A stretch of 64,000 nucleotides of DNA, taken from positions 1 to 64,000 of the forward strand of contig JAHLJZ010000019.1 in NCBI GenBank assembly GCA_025602915.1. The letters run 5' to 3'. The notes beneath the pieces were generated by a model. The model was not told the origin of the DNA and did not search any database. It worked only from the letters and a program-made list of their open reading frames with translations. Below, piece by piece: positions 21,061 to 32,677 of this stretch; position 1 is the first letter of the stretch; each line of letters begins with the position of its first letter. Source of the stretch: Paraphysoderma sedebokerense. Lineage: Eukaryota; Blastocladiomycota; Physodermatomycetes; Physodermatales; Physodermataceae. Made by a program: the position numbers and the translations under genes.

Positions 21061-22712
21061 AAAAGAAATGAACATACCACAAGTGACCCTCTCAAAATAA
21101 ATCTTCACACTAGTTGTATTTAACCGAAATGGAGTTCCAGTTTGTTGGGACATAGAGGCAATGATGCTGGGCGAATCAGTTGGCGTTACTCCGTCTAGCA
21201 CTAACGTGACTTGAATGGTGTAATTTTCAATATCAGTGACTCCGACGATTTGGCTGAGAATTCTAATATACTGAAATCGGACTAAAAACCGTGCTTGATA
21301 GGTGAAACTTCTGGGATCGACCAAAGCGGTTGGACTAGATGGATCAAAGAAGTTTCTCCAAGTCGTCCCGAGGACAGTGAAAGACCTATATGCTTTTATG
21401 AGTCGTGACAAATTCTCGTTTTGCCGTAGACGAGTTACATAACCTTGGTCATTAATCAGCAAGACTCCAAATTTGATGGCTTAATAAGGCTTACCGACAG
21501 AATAAGTTTCTAAACCATCTAAAGAGATAGAGTCGCCATTTTGCATCATCAGAACAACACTTGCTAAGGTACTATTCCCATAATAAGCAAAGATCCTAGT
21601 CGCGCCGAATTTCGAGTTACATGGTACAGGAAAAGATTACTGTCTAAACGTAAGACAGTGACGTTTGGCTGAGGATTTTGATACCTAACTAATCCTATAG
21701 CGGCAGAAGTCTTCCAGTTCAAATCGGGACTACTGATGGGCAGAATTGCCGATGGGGGGAACAAAAAATTCCAGGATACTGAATTATCGCGAGTGACAAG
21801 ACATCCCAGATCGACTTGCCTTCCGCATTCTAAGACTATAACCCAAACCGTAATGGAAGGGGGTATCGAATTAGACTATTCGCTTAAAGTAGCAGGTACT
21901 TGTGTTCCAATTTTCATATCAAGCAGAGCTAAGTACTAGATACTATCGCGATAGAGCGCCAACTGAATTGGCTGTCCAGCCGACTGCGTTTCCCGCCCTA
22001 AGGAAAGATTTCTGAGAGAGATGAATCAATATATATAAAAGAAACAATTTCAGCAAAAGCTCTCGTATGTATTATATTCATTTTCATATTTTAGATTCAA
22101 GATGCTAAACTTACACGAAGGAACCGCCTAGCGGCATAAGATTAAAGAGTGTTAAGCGTAACATTTTCTGGGCGATGGGTTGAATTGACAATGCTGAAAT
22201 TGAAGCCAGGGTACCAAATAATGTCAATCTTCACATTCTCTGTTGTATTTGTAACACTACTCCAACGCACACGAAAGATGTAAGGATCGTACGACTGTGG
22301 ATGAATCCAAAGTTGTGTAGTCCGAACGCTACCAAATGCGGTTAGCAATATCGTAGTCAAAATTAATGAATTTAAGTTGTGCAACTTACTCTGTTCTGGC
22401 CCATGACGAAGGCGGGTCACCAGGCGGAGTTAACTGCACTTTCTGTATTCCCTCAGAGAAATTATCGAATTTATACAAAGCTTGCCTGGAATCCAGCACA
22501 TCAACGCTGTCATTGGGGGCTGCTACGGAGTCTATTACGGTTGTATCGTTTGGGAACCAATTTGGCGAGAATGGGAGTCCAGTAGATACATTTTGTTTGA
22601 TATACCACTGCGACTGAACGGAAAATATGAGGTTACAAAAGAAGGCAACCGTAAGGGTGAAGCTGAGCCGGCGCTGTAATCTTCCTCTCGGATTGCCTGT
22701 AACATTCATCAT
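21061..22712 (-). pseudogene. Truncated decayed copy of the TIG receptor gene (copy C)
   Basis: The first exon (22712 downwards) is well preserved: a signal-peptide-like RLSFTLTVAFFCNLIFSVQS, then WFPNDTTVIDSVAAPNDSV and YKFDNFSEGIQKVQL. The second exon (LWIHPQSYDPYIFRVRWS, IDIIWYPGFNFSIVNSTH) is also good. The third exon has several stops and frame changes. Homology with receptors A and B stops near 21061, just before the first TIG domain, where the sequence adjoins small-family copy 3. The product would be at best a secreted N-terminal fragment. Confidence 0.88.
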
Positions 22713-23064
22713 TTTGACACGGCTTGTGTATCTCCAATATTAAAACCTGTACGATTCGTGAATTTCGAATATATAAGAGGTAGAGAGTGGACAGTTGTGC
22801 ACTAGCCTTATTTTAAGACTGGTGGTTGTATGCATAGAAGTTTGCGCAATGCACCTCTATGCATTCAGAAAAGGACACATTGAACTCTGTTGATTCTGGG
22901 CGACGAGATCCCGGCCTCTGACGAGATTGAGAATTTGAATAGATTGATGTTTTAACAGTGCTTGAACTTTGGACACTCTTTGGACTGAATTTGAGAATTA
23001 TTTCGGAAATTGATGAAGTGTCCGTCAAGTCGCGATTGCGAATCCGTTCTCGGAGTCTCGATTT
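22713..23064 (-). promoter_or_regulatory. Upstream region of receptor copy C, homologous to that of receptor A
   Basis: On the minus strand AATCGAGACTCCGAGAA, TCGCGACTTGAC and AATAATTCTCAAATT recur in the same order at 32419-32495 upstream of receptor A. The duplication therefore carried the promoter region. Confidence 0.65.
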
Positions 23065-23773
23065 ATGCCATTCAAATCTATCCGTCAGTCGACCGGCTTA
23101 GGGCACAGTCCGCACAGACTGTGTCCGCACAGACAGCAAAGCCAAAGTTGTCAAATGTCAACTAGCAAGAACCAGCTGGTCGCTGCAATTTTGCAATTAT
23201 CTTTATAGATTATATATATATATATATTACTACCACGGGACATGGGCACAACAGCTTAGTCTTTATTCATCAAGTGTTGGATTGAAGGTGGGCATGTAGG
23301 GTACGCTTTTAGCGCTCGGTATAAAATCAATCGCCTGTAAAATTAATCAGAAGATACTAATCTTGTTAATCCTATCCCTACTCAATAGACCCTAATGTAA
23401 GGGACAAGGAATCTCTGTGGTGTTGTGCGGACATGGGTGATGAATTAATATTTCCGAACTAAATGAGTTTTAACGTTGAATGAACAGCATTAAAATAAGA
23501 GAATTAATTAGTCCTTATTTCAAATAGTTTGGCTCCATGGAATAGGAATAATTCGGATGATATTTTTATAGAAATATTTCGGACTGGGGAGGAATGTAAT
23601 CTAGAGAATAGATTGCAGCGTTCCCTCGTCACGTGATCCTAATTGCAAGGCGCTCACTCCCTCTGCCGGCCGAAAGAGAACATCAGAACACAGAGATACT
23701 GCAAACCACAGTGGATATAACGATGAATGCAGTGCCAAATTGAGTCTACTGAGCAGCTATCACTCGCAATCGA
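23065..23773. promoter_or_regulatory. IRE1 upstream region
   Basis: It contains a (TA)n run (about 23211-23228), a conspicuous cluster of CAGTCCGCACAGACTGTGTC-like inverted words near 23105-23130, and a palindromic TCACGTGA at 23629-23636, 138 bp before the ATG. No stress-response element can be claimed with certainty. Confidence 0.4.
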
Positions 23774-26700
23774 ATGCCGTCGCTCAAACCCCTCGCCGCT
23801 TTCTTCGTCATCCTTTCCGCCCTCGTCTTTCTTGTCCTCGCTGACCCGCTAGCCCTGCAGGTTCGACATACCGGTGGCAGCTATGCGGTGTCGACAGATG
23901 TATCGTCTTCGCTTTACGAGACAGAGCAGCCAGATGTTCTCCTTATATCCACTCTAGATGGCGCCGTTCATTGTATCGACAAAGGGACAGGTCATCGACT
24001 ATGGACCCTAGACGATGGAATTGGGCCACTCGTTAAGACTAGCAGTAATTTTTCGACGCCTGAGCAAAACGATGAAAATACCAAGGAAAAACCAGAAGAG
24101 TTTGACGATATTGGGATAACTGACGAATTAATCACCGTCGAAGAAGATGAGAACCGTCTTGTGGCCTCGCAGCTGACTTATATTGCAGAACCTATCGGTG
24201 ACGGAGCATTGTACGCTTTTCAACCAGGAAGAGTCATTCAGGTTCGGTCTTGTCAAACTACTAATTTGTATCTCAAAAAATGTTATAGAATTGACGATTA
24301 AATATTTGTTTCCGTTCAATTTAGAAATTACCGCTACCGATTAAAACTCTGGTCAATAAGTCACCATTCAGATCCGCTGACGGAACTGTTTATATCGGCA
24401 CAAAGACTACTCGATTTTATGCAGTTGACGCCACAACGGGGAAAGTGTTGCATATTTATAGTATGAACGAATTTTTTGATTCAACTTGTCCGAAACCAGC
24501 GGATACATTGTCCTCGAGTGCTATCTTCTTGGGTAGAATAGGTTGGCATTTTTGATCTGACAAAACCATTTTTGCTTCTGGAAAGCATAATACTGATATG
24601 GATTGTTGATAGATTATAATTTAAACATCTTTGATGGAAAGTCAAAATCAACTCGGTTTGCTATTCTCTTCTAATTCGGCAGCGATGTTCTGATGACAGT
24701 GCCTAATTGTCAATTTTTAACTTAGGTGGACGGTGACGCTATCAGAATATACGTCTGCGAGTTTGGACGGTCCTGAATTCTATGAAGACGGAAGGAAAGA
24801 TCATAAGGACACTAAAATTGAACAAGAATTTTTATTGACATACGGACATGAAGGAGACGTGTACTTCACGTCAAAAGAAGGTAAATTAGCATACATTGAA
24901 GGCTAAATGATGATTATCTTACAAATACTTGTATCCAATTTCAAGGTCTTGTTCAGTGGGTTCGAAAATTCAATTACCCGGCCATTGCGGCATTCGAAAT
25001 TCAACCAGGTGTATCAAACGATGGTGGATTCCATGTTGCTAAACGAACTCCCATCACCCTTCCTCGAGATCAAACTCGCACCTCTACATCATCAGCTCCT
25101 TCTGCTCATATAGGACTTATCAATGGTTCCTTGTATGCATTATCATCACTTCACTATCCGACACTACATCAAACGCCAAATGGAGAAATATTACCATCTA
25201 GCGATGCTGATTCTGAAACGACTGATCTCATTGAAATGCCATATTTATTCGGATGTCAGCCAGGCGCGGCCGACTTTCCTAACTGCTTACTTGGTAAGCG
25301 ACCAGTCATAGAGAATTCTCCGTCTCAGTCGATAAAGACCATCGATGAACCGGGCAAAAGAATCAAATTACCGCCGCTTCAAAGTTTTAAATTCATCAGT
25401 GCAGCGAGTTTTGTACTTTTAGCCTGTATTTTGATTGGTACCTTTATCTACCGAAAACGTCGTCCCTCTAGTCCGAGTAAAAAGAAAAAGAAGAATGGGA
25501 AAGGATTATCGGAACAGTCCAATAGTTCAAATGGTTCTTCTAAAGGAGATTCGCCAGAACCTCGGAAGAAAAAGAAAAGGGTACGGGTTTCTAGCCAATT
25601 ACCGTCACAACACCAAGAAAATCATGGAAAGGACGAAGAGCACGAGCACATTTCTGACAATGAATCGAATTTTACCGAGTTTGTTACGCCATCTCCTCTA
25701 AATAATGCTACAGTTATTACATTACCTGATGGATTGTTGAAGATCAACTCCCTTGTCGTTTCGACTGATATATTGGGTACGTTTTTGATGTTTGTACGCC
25801 AATCTTTGGTTACATTAATAAATTTCGCGCTCGCTCTGAAGGTTATGGTTCGCACGGCACCGTCGTCTATAAAGGGTTATTTGACGGACGTCCAGTGGCT
25901 ATTAAACGACTACTATTAGACTTCTATGATGTTGCCCATCATGAAGTGTCATTACTATTGGAGAGCGACGACCACCCAAATGTGGTGCGATATTATTGCA
26001 AGGTATTAATGTATTCCTTTAGCTCCTTTTTCATCCTATGAGTTAATACTTGGCTGTTTTTCTAGGAGCAATGCGATCAGTTTTTGTATATTGCCTTGGA
26101 ATTGTGTCAGGGCAGTTTAGCTGATGTTGTTGACAAGTTAATGGATCACACTGTATCCAATGGTACATCTGTTGCCGATGCGTCAAAAATGGATTCTGAG
26201 TTTTCCTCGTTGGTGACGACGTTTTCTGAAATGACCCCGAGACGAATACTTCATCAAATGTTGAAAGGGTTAAGCCATCTCCATAATCTCAAAATTGTCC
26301 ATCGGTAATGATCGCCTTTTCCACCTTTCTTCAAACTCCTACCTAACCTGTTTCTCTATAGTGATATTAAGCCACAGAACATACTTCTGTCTCTAACAAA
26401 ACCGAAAAAGGCTAACGCGGCCGGTAATTCCCGTGAAGTGCGAATTCTAATTAGTGATTTCGGTTTATGCAAACGTCTCGACCAAGATCAAAGCTCATTT
26501 CACAACACTACTAATCATCAAGCGGGAACATTTGGATGGCGGGCCCCGGAATTATTAGCAAATTCATCGTCCGGAAACCATACTCTTACCTCAACCTCAT
26601 CTATGACAGTCTCTTCTACTTCCACTTCTACAACCGCAACTTCAGATTCTGTCTCTTCATCGTCACGGCTGATAGCTCCGACGCGAATAACTAGATCGAT

Positions 26701-27498
26701 TGATATTTTCTCTATGGGTTGTGTATTTTATTATGTTTTAACAAACGGGGATCATCCATTCGGAGATCGATATATTCGTGAAGTGAATATTCTTCGAAAC
26801 GAATGTTCACTTGATAAACTCGATAGTTTGGGCGATGAAGGTATCTTGGCGAGAGATATGATTTCAAGCATGATCCATCAGGACCCGGAGAACAGGTATT
26901 TGTCTTCGTCTGATATTAACTCGAGGAATCTATTCTTACGACCTGATTGCAACAACTTTCAATAGACCATCTGCATCACATTTACTTCATCACCCTTATT
27001 TTTGGAATCCGTCTCGCCGGCTGGCATTCCTGCAAGATGTTTCTGACCGTTTTGAGATTGAAGAAAAAGATCCACCGTCGCCGTTGCTGAAGGCGTTGGA
27101 AAATAATGCGGATGAAGTTATCGGAGATTGGTACCGTCGAATTGATAAAGTGTTGGCGGATAATCTGGGCAAATATCGAAAATATAATCGTGGAAGTGTG
27201 CAAGATTTGCTGCGTGCTATGAGAAACAAGGTATCTATTTATTCTATTCGATCACACGGTTTGGTTACAATGGGATCGAGTCTGATATATCGTTCTCCGT
27301 TTGCAGAAACATCATTACCAGGATTTACCAGAAAATGTCCAGAAAACTCTCGGTCCCTTACCGCATGGTTTTTTGAATTATTTCACATCTCGATTCCCAA
27401 AGTTGTTTCTGCATGTATATTATGTTGTTGCACTGGACGAACACCTGCCATTTGAGAATATCTTTAGATCGTATTTCGTTGGAGAGGAAAATATTTGA
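23774..27498 (+). CDS. IRE1: IRE1, ER stress sensor kinase/endoribonuclease
   Basis: ER-membrane sensor of the unfolded protein response, about 1,030 residues in ten exons. A signal peptide (residues 1-23) leads into the lumenal domain: LLISTLDGAVHCIDKGTGHR, LPIKTLVNKSPFRSADG, TVYIGTKTTRFYAVDA. A transmembrane helix (FISAASFVLLACILIGTFIY) lies near residue 445-465, followed by a polylysine linker. The kinase has GYGSHGTVVYKG, VAIK, HRDIKPQN (split by an intron), SDFGLCKRL and a Ser/Thr-rich insertion after APELL. The KEN nuclease domain follows with YNRGSVQDLLRAMRNK and then HHYQDLPENVQKTLGPLP. The Arg, Asn, Lys and His that match the catalytic set of yeast Ire1 are present. All parts look intact. 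The frame ends at TGA 27498. The RNA it splices (a HAC1/XBP1 equivalent) is not seen in this window. Confidence 0.95.
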
Positions 27499-27818
27499 AT
27501 GGATGGTATACCGTTTATGAAAGGATCGATCGCTGTTGAAAATCGTGTATAAATTATTTTTTTTAATAATGTATAATAATTTTGAAGAACAACGATTTAT
27601 TTATAGAACATGAACATTCTTATTTTAATCGTTCGCAGAAGCTTTCACGCCGCTCACTACTGGCGTCTTTACCTTTCTTTGACGAAGCTTTCGCGAATGA
27701 CGTCACAATTCAAAAGACGTTACATACCCCTCAAAACAGGTCTTGAAATCAGAAAACAGTATAAAACTCTTGAGCTCGTGTCCCAAACTTTCGCATATCA
27801 TATCAACGAATACCACCT
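27499..27818. promoter_or_regulatory. Short intergenic region with a CRE-like palindrome
   Basis: TGACGTCA at 27698-27705 lies 114 bp before the F-box gene start. This 8-mer is the classic ATF/CREB site. The role is inference. Confidence 0.4.
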
Positions 27819-28958
27819 ATGGTTAAAGAGACCCTAACACAGTTACCGCCAGAGCTCGTTCTACATGTTGCGCAACACTTCCCTCTCAGTTCCCTTGTCA
27901 ATTTACTCGACACATGCCAGTATTTGCGACAAGTTTTAGTAGAGCCCCAATTATGGCAGAACCTTGATTTAACAGAATGTGTTTTACAAAAAGACATTCA
28001 ACGATGTATATACGCTCTTCGGAATGTCATTTTTCCACGATCAAAACCAACTTCTATCCGCCGTTTCAAGATTCGAATCGAAACATGTTTAAACATTGAA
28101 GTTATTTTAAATTGTTGTTTACTTTTGAAACAGTCTAGTCATTTAGTGGAACTGGATTTAGAAGGGTACTGGGGTGCTGTGATTTGTTGTGGTGATATTT
28201 TGGAGTTTTGTTCAAACTTAAAAATATTAAGAGTCGCTCACGCGCAGGGAAGTATCAGTGATGGATTGTTGGTTCGGATTGGACGGTTCGCGAAAAATTT
28301 GGAGAAGATAGTATTGGAAGAAAATAGAGCCTGTCATATGATTACGGATGTGGGGACTTCGCTATTCTTTTGTCATTGTGGGGTGAATTTAAAGGAAGTT
28401 ACACTCCGTGGTATGTGCCATTCTTTTGATTCTGTGTAGGGGCAGCTTGTAGTTGACAGCAACTAATTTAGAATATGTTGCCTTATTGTGTTAGGAATCG
28501 TTCCAATTTCGAGTTCTTCGCTGATTCAAATTTCGAAAGCATGCCCCCGCTTAACCAGGCTCGATGTGTCTGGATGCTCGGAAATCGGCTCGATAGGGGT
28601 AGCCTGTATATTAGACAACTGTATATGGTTGGAGAGCATCAACCTCACAAACTGCAGACACATCTCCGATATAGCCTTCGAAGATCTTGGAAAACCGATA
28701 TCACCAGCGTTAATACCACATCTTGATAAATTGACGATTCGTCCTCCACGATTTATAGGAGAATATTTGAAAGAGATTATAGTACGATCTTGCTATCTGA
28801 TTACGGATTTAACAGCCCTCAGATTCAAAACTCTACCGAATCTGAAATTTGTAGATTTTAGTTATTGCGAGAGATTAACGATTGAATCGTTCAGCTTGTA
28901 CGCCAGAGATGAAGCTAAAACGACGGGAATATTTACTGGATGTCACATTTTTGATTGA
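27819..28958 (+). CDS. F-box leucine-rich-repeat protein
   Basis: Probable substrate adaptor of an SCF ubiquitin ligase. The N-terminus LPPELVLHVAQHFPLSSLVN and LLDTCQYLRQVLVEPQLW is a typical F-box. It is followed by LRRs of the cysteine-containing type: LVELDLEGYWGAV, LKILRVAHAQGSISDGLL, LTRLDVSGCSEIGSIGV, LESINLTNCRHISDIAFEDL, LKEIIVRSCYLITDLTAL, LKFVDFSYCERLTIESF. There are two exons, with an intron of about 85 nt at 28411-28497. The length is about 350 residues. No membrane segment is present. The substrate cannot be predicted. Confidence 0.85.
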
Positions 28959-29705
28959 ACTCGAATTAATTTTAATCTGTATAGCTCTAATTGCGTATAT
29001 ATATACCGAATTCAATGTAAAATAATCGTAATAATGGATTATGAATTCTTTAATCATTTGGGTAGGCAATGTCGATGATTACTGGGTAGCGGTGTCGTGA
29101 TTCTCTACATGTCAAATTGCAATCCGTATAATTGATTTGTATTTTAATTGTATATATTTTGCTGTAGGATACCAGTGGATATAATATAATTTACAAGGGC
29201 CTTTGCTGGAATTTTCCAATCTCTTCATGATCTTATTGCATTGATTTTACAGCGGTAGTTATCACTGATGTATGACTCCACATTAATATCTTCATCCTCG
29301 TGAATTAAGAGTCACAGGATGCCAATCCTCCATCTTCTTGGCGCACATCACCAACTGGGGAGGTGCACAAATAAGCCATAGTCGACTAAATTCCGCTGCA
29401 TCTGGTGCCATCTGCCATATCTCCATCATCTCCTGACTCCGCTGTTGAATGATGAACTCTGATTTGAGTATTTGTCTTGTCATCCAGGTGAGCATCTGAG
29501 ATCGGAACGAGCCGGAAGCATGTCGGGTCAAGTCGGAACAAGGTCACGTGGACTGGAGCGTGAATTTTTGCAAGCATAAATCTCAATCGATCTTAAGTGG
29601 ATTCCCTCAAATTTCATACTCGCCGAAATACATCATTCCTGCGCTCTGCAATCTGATATTATATCTATCACCAACCCATAATTTATACATTCAAGCAGCC
29701 GAATT
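28959..29705. other. Intergenic stretch with an unassigned minus-strand ORF
   Basis: AT-rich after the F-box gene. On the minus strand 29531-29292 an open frame of 79 codons reads SEFIIQQRSQEMMEIWQMAP, then FSRLWLICAPPQLVMCAKKM. It is protein-like and could be an exon of a small gene starting near 29586, but it has no recognised family. A CACGTG lies at 29545-29550, 160 bp upstream of the next gene. Confidence 0.3.
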
Positions 29706-30637
29706 ATGACGTCTGTCGCCTGTTCTCCCAGTTCCTCTCATTCTCGACTGTCTTCCCGAGAATTGATTGTCGGAGACACCCTGGCCTCCTTCGACTCGCT
29801 CCTCACCTCATGTTTTGCTAGCCATTCTCCCTTCGATTACGACTCTAGGCTACAGTATTCTTACTACAGCGCCGAAGATAATAGCAAATCTGCACTGAAA
29901 TCGGTGCCGAGTTCAGAACGGCCCATCCAGTATATCGTTTATCTCGAGCCGAGCCGTAACAGTGATCTGTACAAGCTGATGGTGAAATACTTTGAGCAAA
30001 CAAAGAGGATAAAACATAACGAAGCCCATATGTACTGCCCTCATATCTCGTGTACAGGTATAGTGCTCAACTACAAAGGATTTGCGTTCATAAGGTCATT
30101 GCGCTCACGTTCAGTTGGAACTCTGTAGGGTTTTTCTCTATTCCGCAGCATTTTCCGACTTCCAGTACCGTTTCATCAATTATCAGTATTCTAGATTCAT
30201 TGATATCTACCCGAAATTTTGAACAACCCGTGATAAACGGCATCCAACGCTCTTCGCAGACCCTTACCATATCCGTTTCGGCCCCTTCGTCGTTTCACGA
30301 AAGTATTGCTAGCTTTAAATCCCAAGTGATAACATCATTTCTAGCTGAATCGTCTGCAAAGCAACCTCACGAGTTTATACATATACGACCGAAAAATATT
30401 GACCACCTCAGCTTAGCCTACATGAATAAAAAGATATCAGGTCAGCGAGAGCTTGAATCATCAGAATTGGATTCATTGGAGGAGGTGGCAACACATATAC
30501 TGTGTCGCTCAGATGGCGGAAAGCCAATGGTAATAGATTGTCAGTCGTGGGATTTGGTATTCTATCAAGTTGGACTCAGCTCAGATGTGGAAGTGCCGCA
30601 CGAGTTTACAGAACTAAAACGCTGGCAAGTCTGTTGA
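29706..30637 (+). CDS. 2H phosphoesterase (LigT/cyclic phosphodiesterase-like) protein
   Basis: Two exons, about 290 residues, joined across a 72-nt intron (about 30057-30120) with the frame continuing CPHISCTG|FFSIPQ. The hallmark of the 2H superfamily is two hydrophobic-H-x-S/T motifs; here they are PHISCTG (exon 1) and DHLSLAYM (exon 2). Such proteins hydrolyse 2',3'-cyclic phosphates or ADP-ribose 1'',2''-cyclic phosphate, or act in RNA end processing. RPIQYIVYLEPSRNSDLYKL before the first motif fits the opening strand. A truncated inverted copy with the second motif decayed to DHINF is at 10700-11238. The substrate is unknown. Assignment rests on the two motifs and their spacing. Confidence 0.6.
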
Positions 30638-31125
30638 ATTTGGATTATATGATCTTGGTTCATATGCTTTTGTATTATAGTTGAAATGTAGGCTTTGCTA
30701 TACCCACAACGGAAGAAGTCAGTGGAAACCTCTACCACTGGTTCTGTGTCTGTTGTTATATTATTCATTGTAATTGAACACATAATTTGGCTTCTAGTCT
30801 GGAATAAATGTATCAAACTCTTACTAATTTGACAATTCGGATATGGGACAAATGAATCTGGTGGTGTATTCAATATCGATATGAATTATATATGTATATT
30901 AACTTCAATTATAATTTATAAAATTAAATACATGAATTGTCTACGAGAGAAACGTCTTATCAATTCTGATACGTAAAATCGGAATCACTCTGCCTTTTTT
31001 TAAGAACAGCAATTCGATAATTTTCAAATGTTGTACTTTATACATTATAGGGTTGAAATTTTAATACATAGCGAATGTTGTCAATAGAACAGAGATCATG
31101 AAAGTAGCCTGAGTAGCTGATTTGT
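30638..31125. other. 3' flank of the 2H gene, non-coding
   Basis: The first 150 bp are also present beyond pseudogene 10700-11238. The remainder is AT-rich with no recognised feature. Confidence 0.5.
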
Positions 31126-32030
31126 TTGTTGCATACTTGAGGCAATTGGATGAAAACATGAAAAATCCAGCCAGTTTTTGTGATATTTGAATAAACGTAA
31201 ATTGTGGGAAATCCGGTTTCCAGGTTTGATCCATTTCCATTATTTTATGATTGAGTTTCCTGGCTTTCTGGCAAAATGGTTCAGTTCGCTTTCGCTGAGA
31301 GAACGCAAAAATTTAATTTGGTAGAATCACAGGTGACATCAATAAATTTTTGGAAGAGTCGAAGATCTAGTAAAATATCAGGCAAAATCGATATCGACAT
31401 ACCTTCCGCATTCCGAGATGGAATTTGTTACTGTAAATTCAGCGAAAATCGAAGGTGCTTGGGTCCGATTTCATATCCAGCTAAGCCGAGTGCAAGCTAT
31501 TATCTCGCTAAGACGTGGGCTGATCCTCGGACTGCTGTAACTCTCGTCCGACAACTGGATCCCTGCACAACGAAACAGTTAAAAACGCAGATTCTACGCG
31601 CAGAATTGCTTTTCACAGCTTGTCACCGAGAGTTGATTGTTGATTGTCATATATTCCGGAAAAATCGTCGAAACATTACTGTATAATTGATACCAGAGTA
31701 TCAAGCAACCTTAATTGTAATGTTCCATGCTGTCTCAGATACGTCATAACAACATATGGACTAGGGGTCGTACGATTGAGGATGAATACATGTCGAGTTA
31801 TCTGAACACTGGCAGTCTGGGTTAGCGGTGTCCTCGGTAGCATGATGACTAAGTTGAAATTTAAATAACTTAGATCTAGGGGAAATGAGAAAGGCGGAAG
31901 TCCTTGATAGAGTTACTTGGACCTTTTGTATTCCGCTGGGCATAATTCTTTGATATCGTTGTGATGAAAGTGACTTAGGAGGCGCTATTTTTATCAATGA
32001 AACCGTTAAGACTGGATATTATAATGGAAT
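31126..32030 (-). pseudogene. Internally deleted receptor remnant (copy D)
   Basis: Read on the minus strand, 32000-31900 matches the end of receptor exon 1 (SGIQKVQ). 31805-31760 matches exon 2 (HPQSYDP). 31690-31400 matches exon 3 at the nucleotide level (TGGATATGAAAT.GGA.CCAA, GAATGCGGAAGG.A.GTCGAT). 31310-31126 matches the membrane exon encoding Q..RNLS.EI..MD near 39900-40060 of receptor B. All the TIG, cadherin-like and Cys-rich exons are missing, so N- and C-terminal remnants are fused. It is heavily decayed and not functional. Confidence 0.75.
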
Positions 32031-32677
32031 TGATAGAGATTTAGGCGGCAGCAATGGGTAGAATGTATTTGGAGCGATACAAAACGGGAAAGCACTAATC
32101 AAATACAGAATTCTGATGGGCTATTTACGCTACAAAATATGAGTAATGGTTTGCTGAAAATTTTGTCGCCCTTTCGACTGATGATGCGACACTTCATCTT
32201 AACATGATCTCTGATTATGCGCCGATTCTGCCTGCACCCATCGCTTCTAATCAAATTCTTGCGAGCCGCGACTGAATAGCCTAGATCGCGACTAATTTGT
32301 TAAACTGTCTACTGTCGTCATTCAGCGCATGATATACGACACCTTGAACTACTAAACAGTTGACAGGCTGTGCGATAACAATAGTAGTGCGACAACGGTA
32401 AATTTGGATGGCACGAATCGAGACTCCGAGAATGTATTCGCGGTCGCGACTTGACTCCACTTCACTCATTTCCCAAATAATTCTCAAATTTAGATCTGGG
32501 CACTAAGCCTCAGAACAGTCTCCTTTGTCCCCCTTCGAATGCATACCTGTGGGCTTGTGCATACGGCCTCAAGATAAGAAGCTGGAGTACATTTCTCTCT
32601 CTACCACCGATACATCCTGAAATCTGAATACACGCACATTAACATTACAATTTACGAACTCGAAAAGTCGCGTCGAA
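32031..32677 (+). promoter_or_regulatory. Upstream region of receptor A
   Basis: The part 32419-32500 is homologous to the upstream region of receptor copy C. No TATA box or known operator is evident. Confidence 0.45.

Noticed and set aside
25131-25919. 262-codon ORF as a separate membrane protein
   Set aside because: It is an IRE1 exon: lumenal end, transmembrane helix and linker, running past the splice donor.
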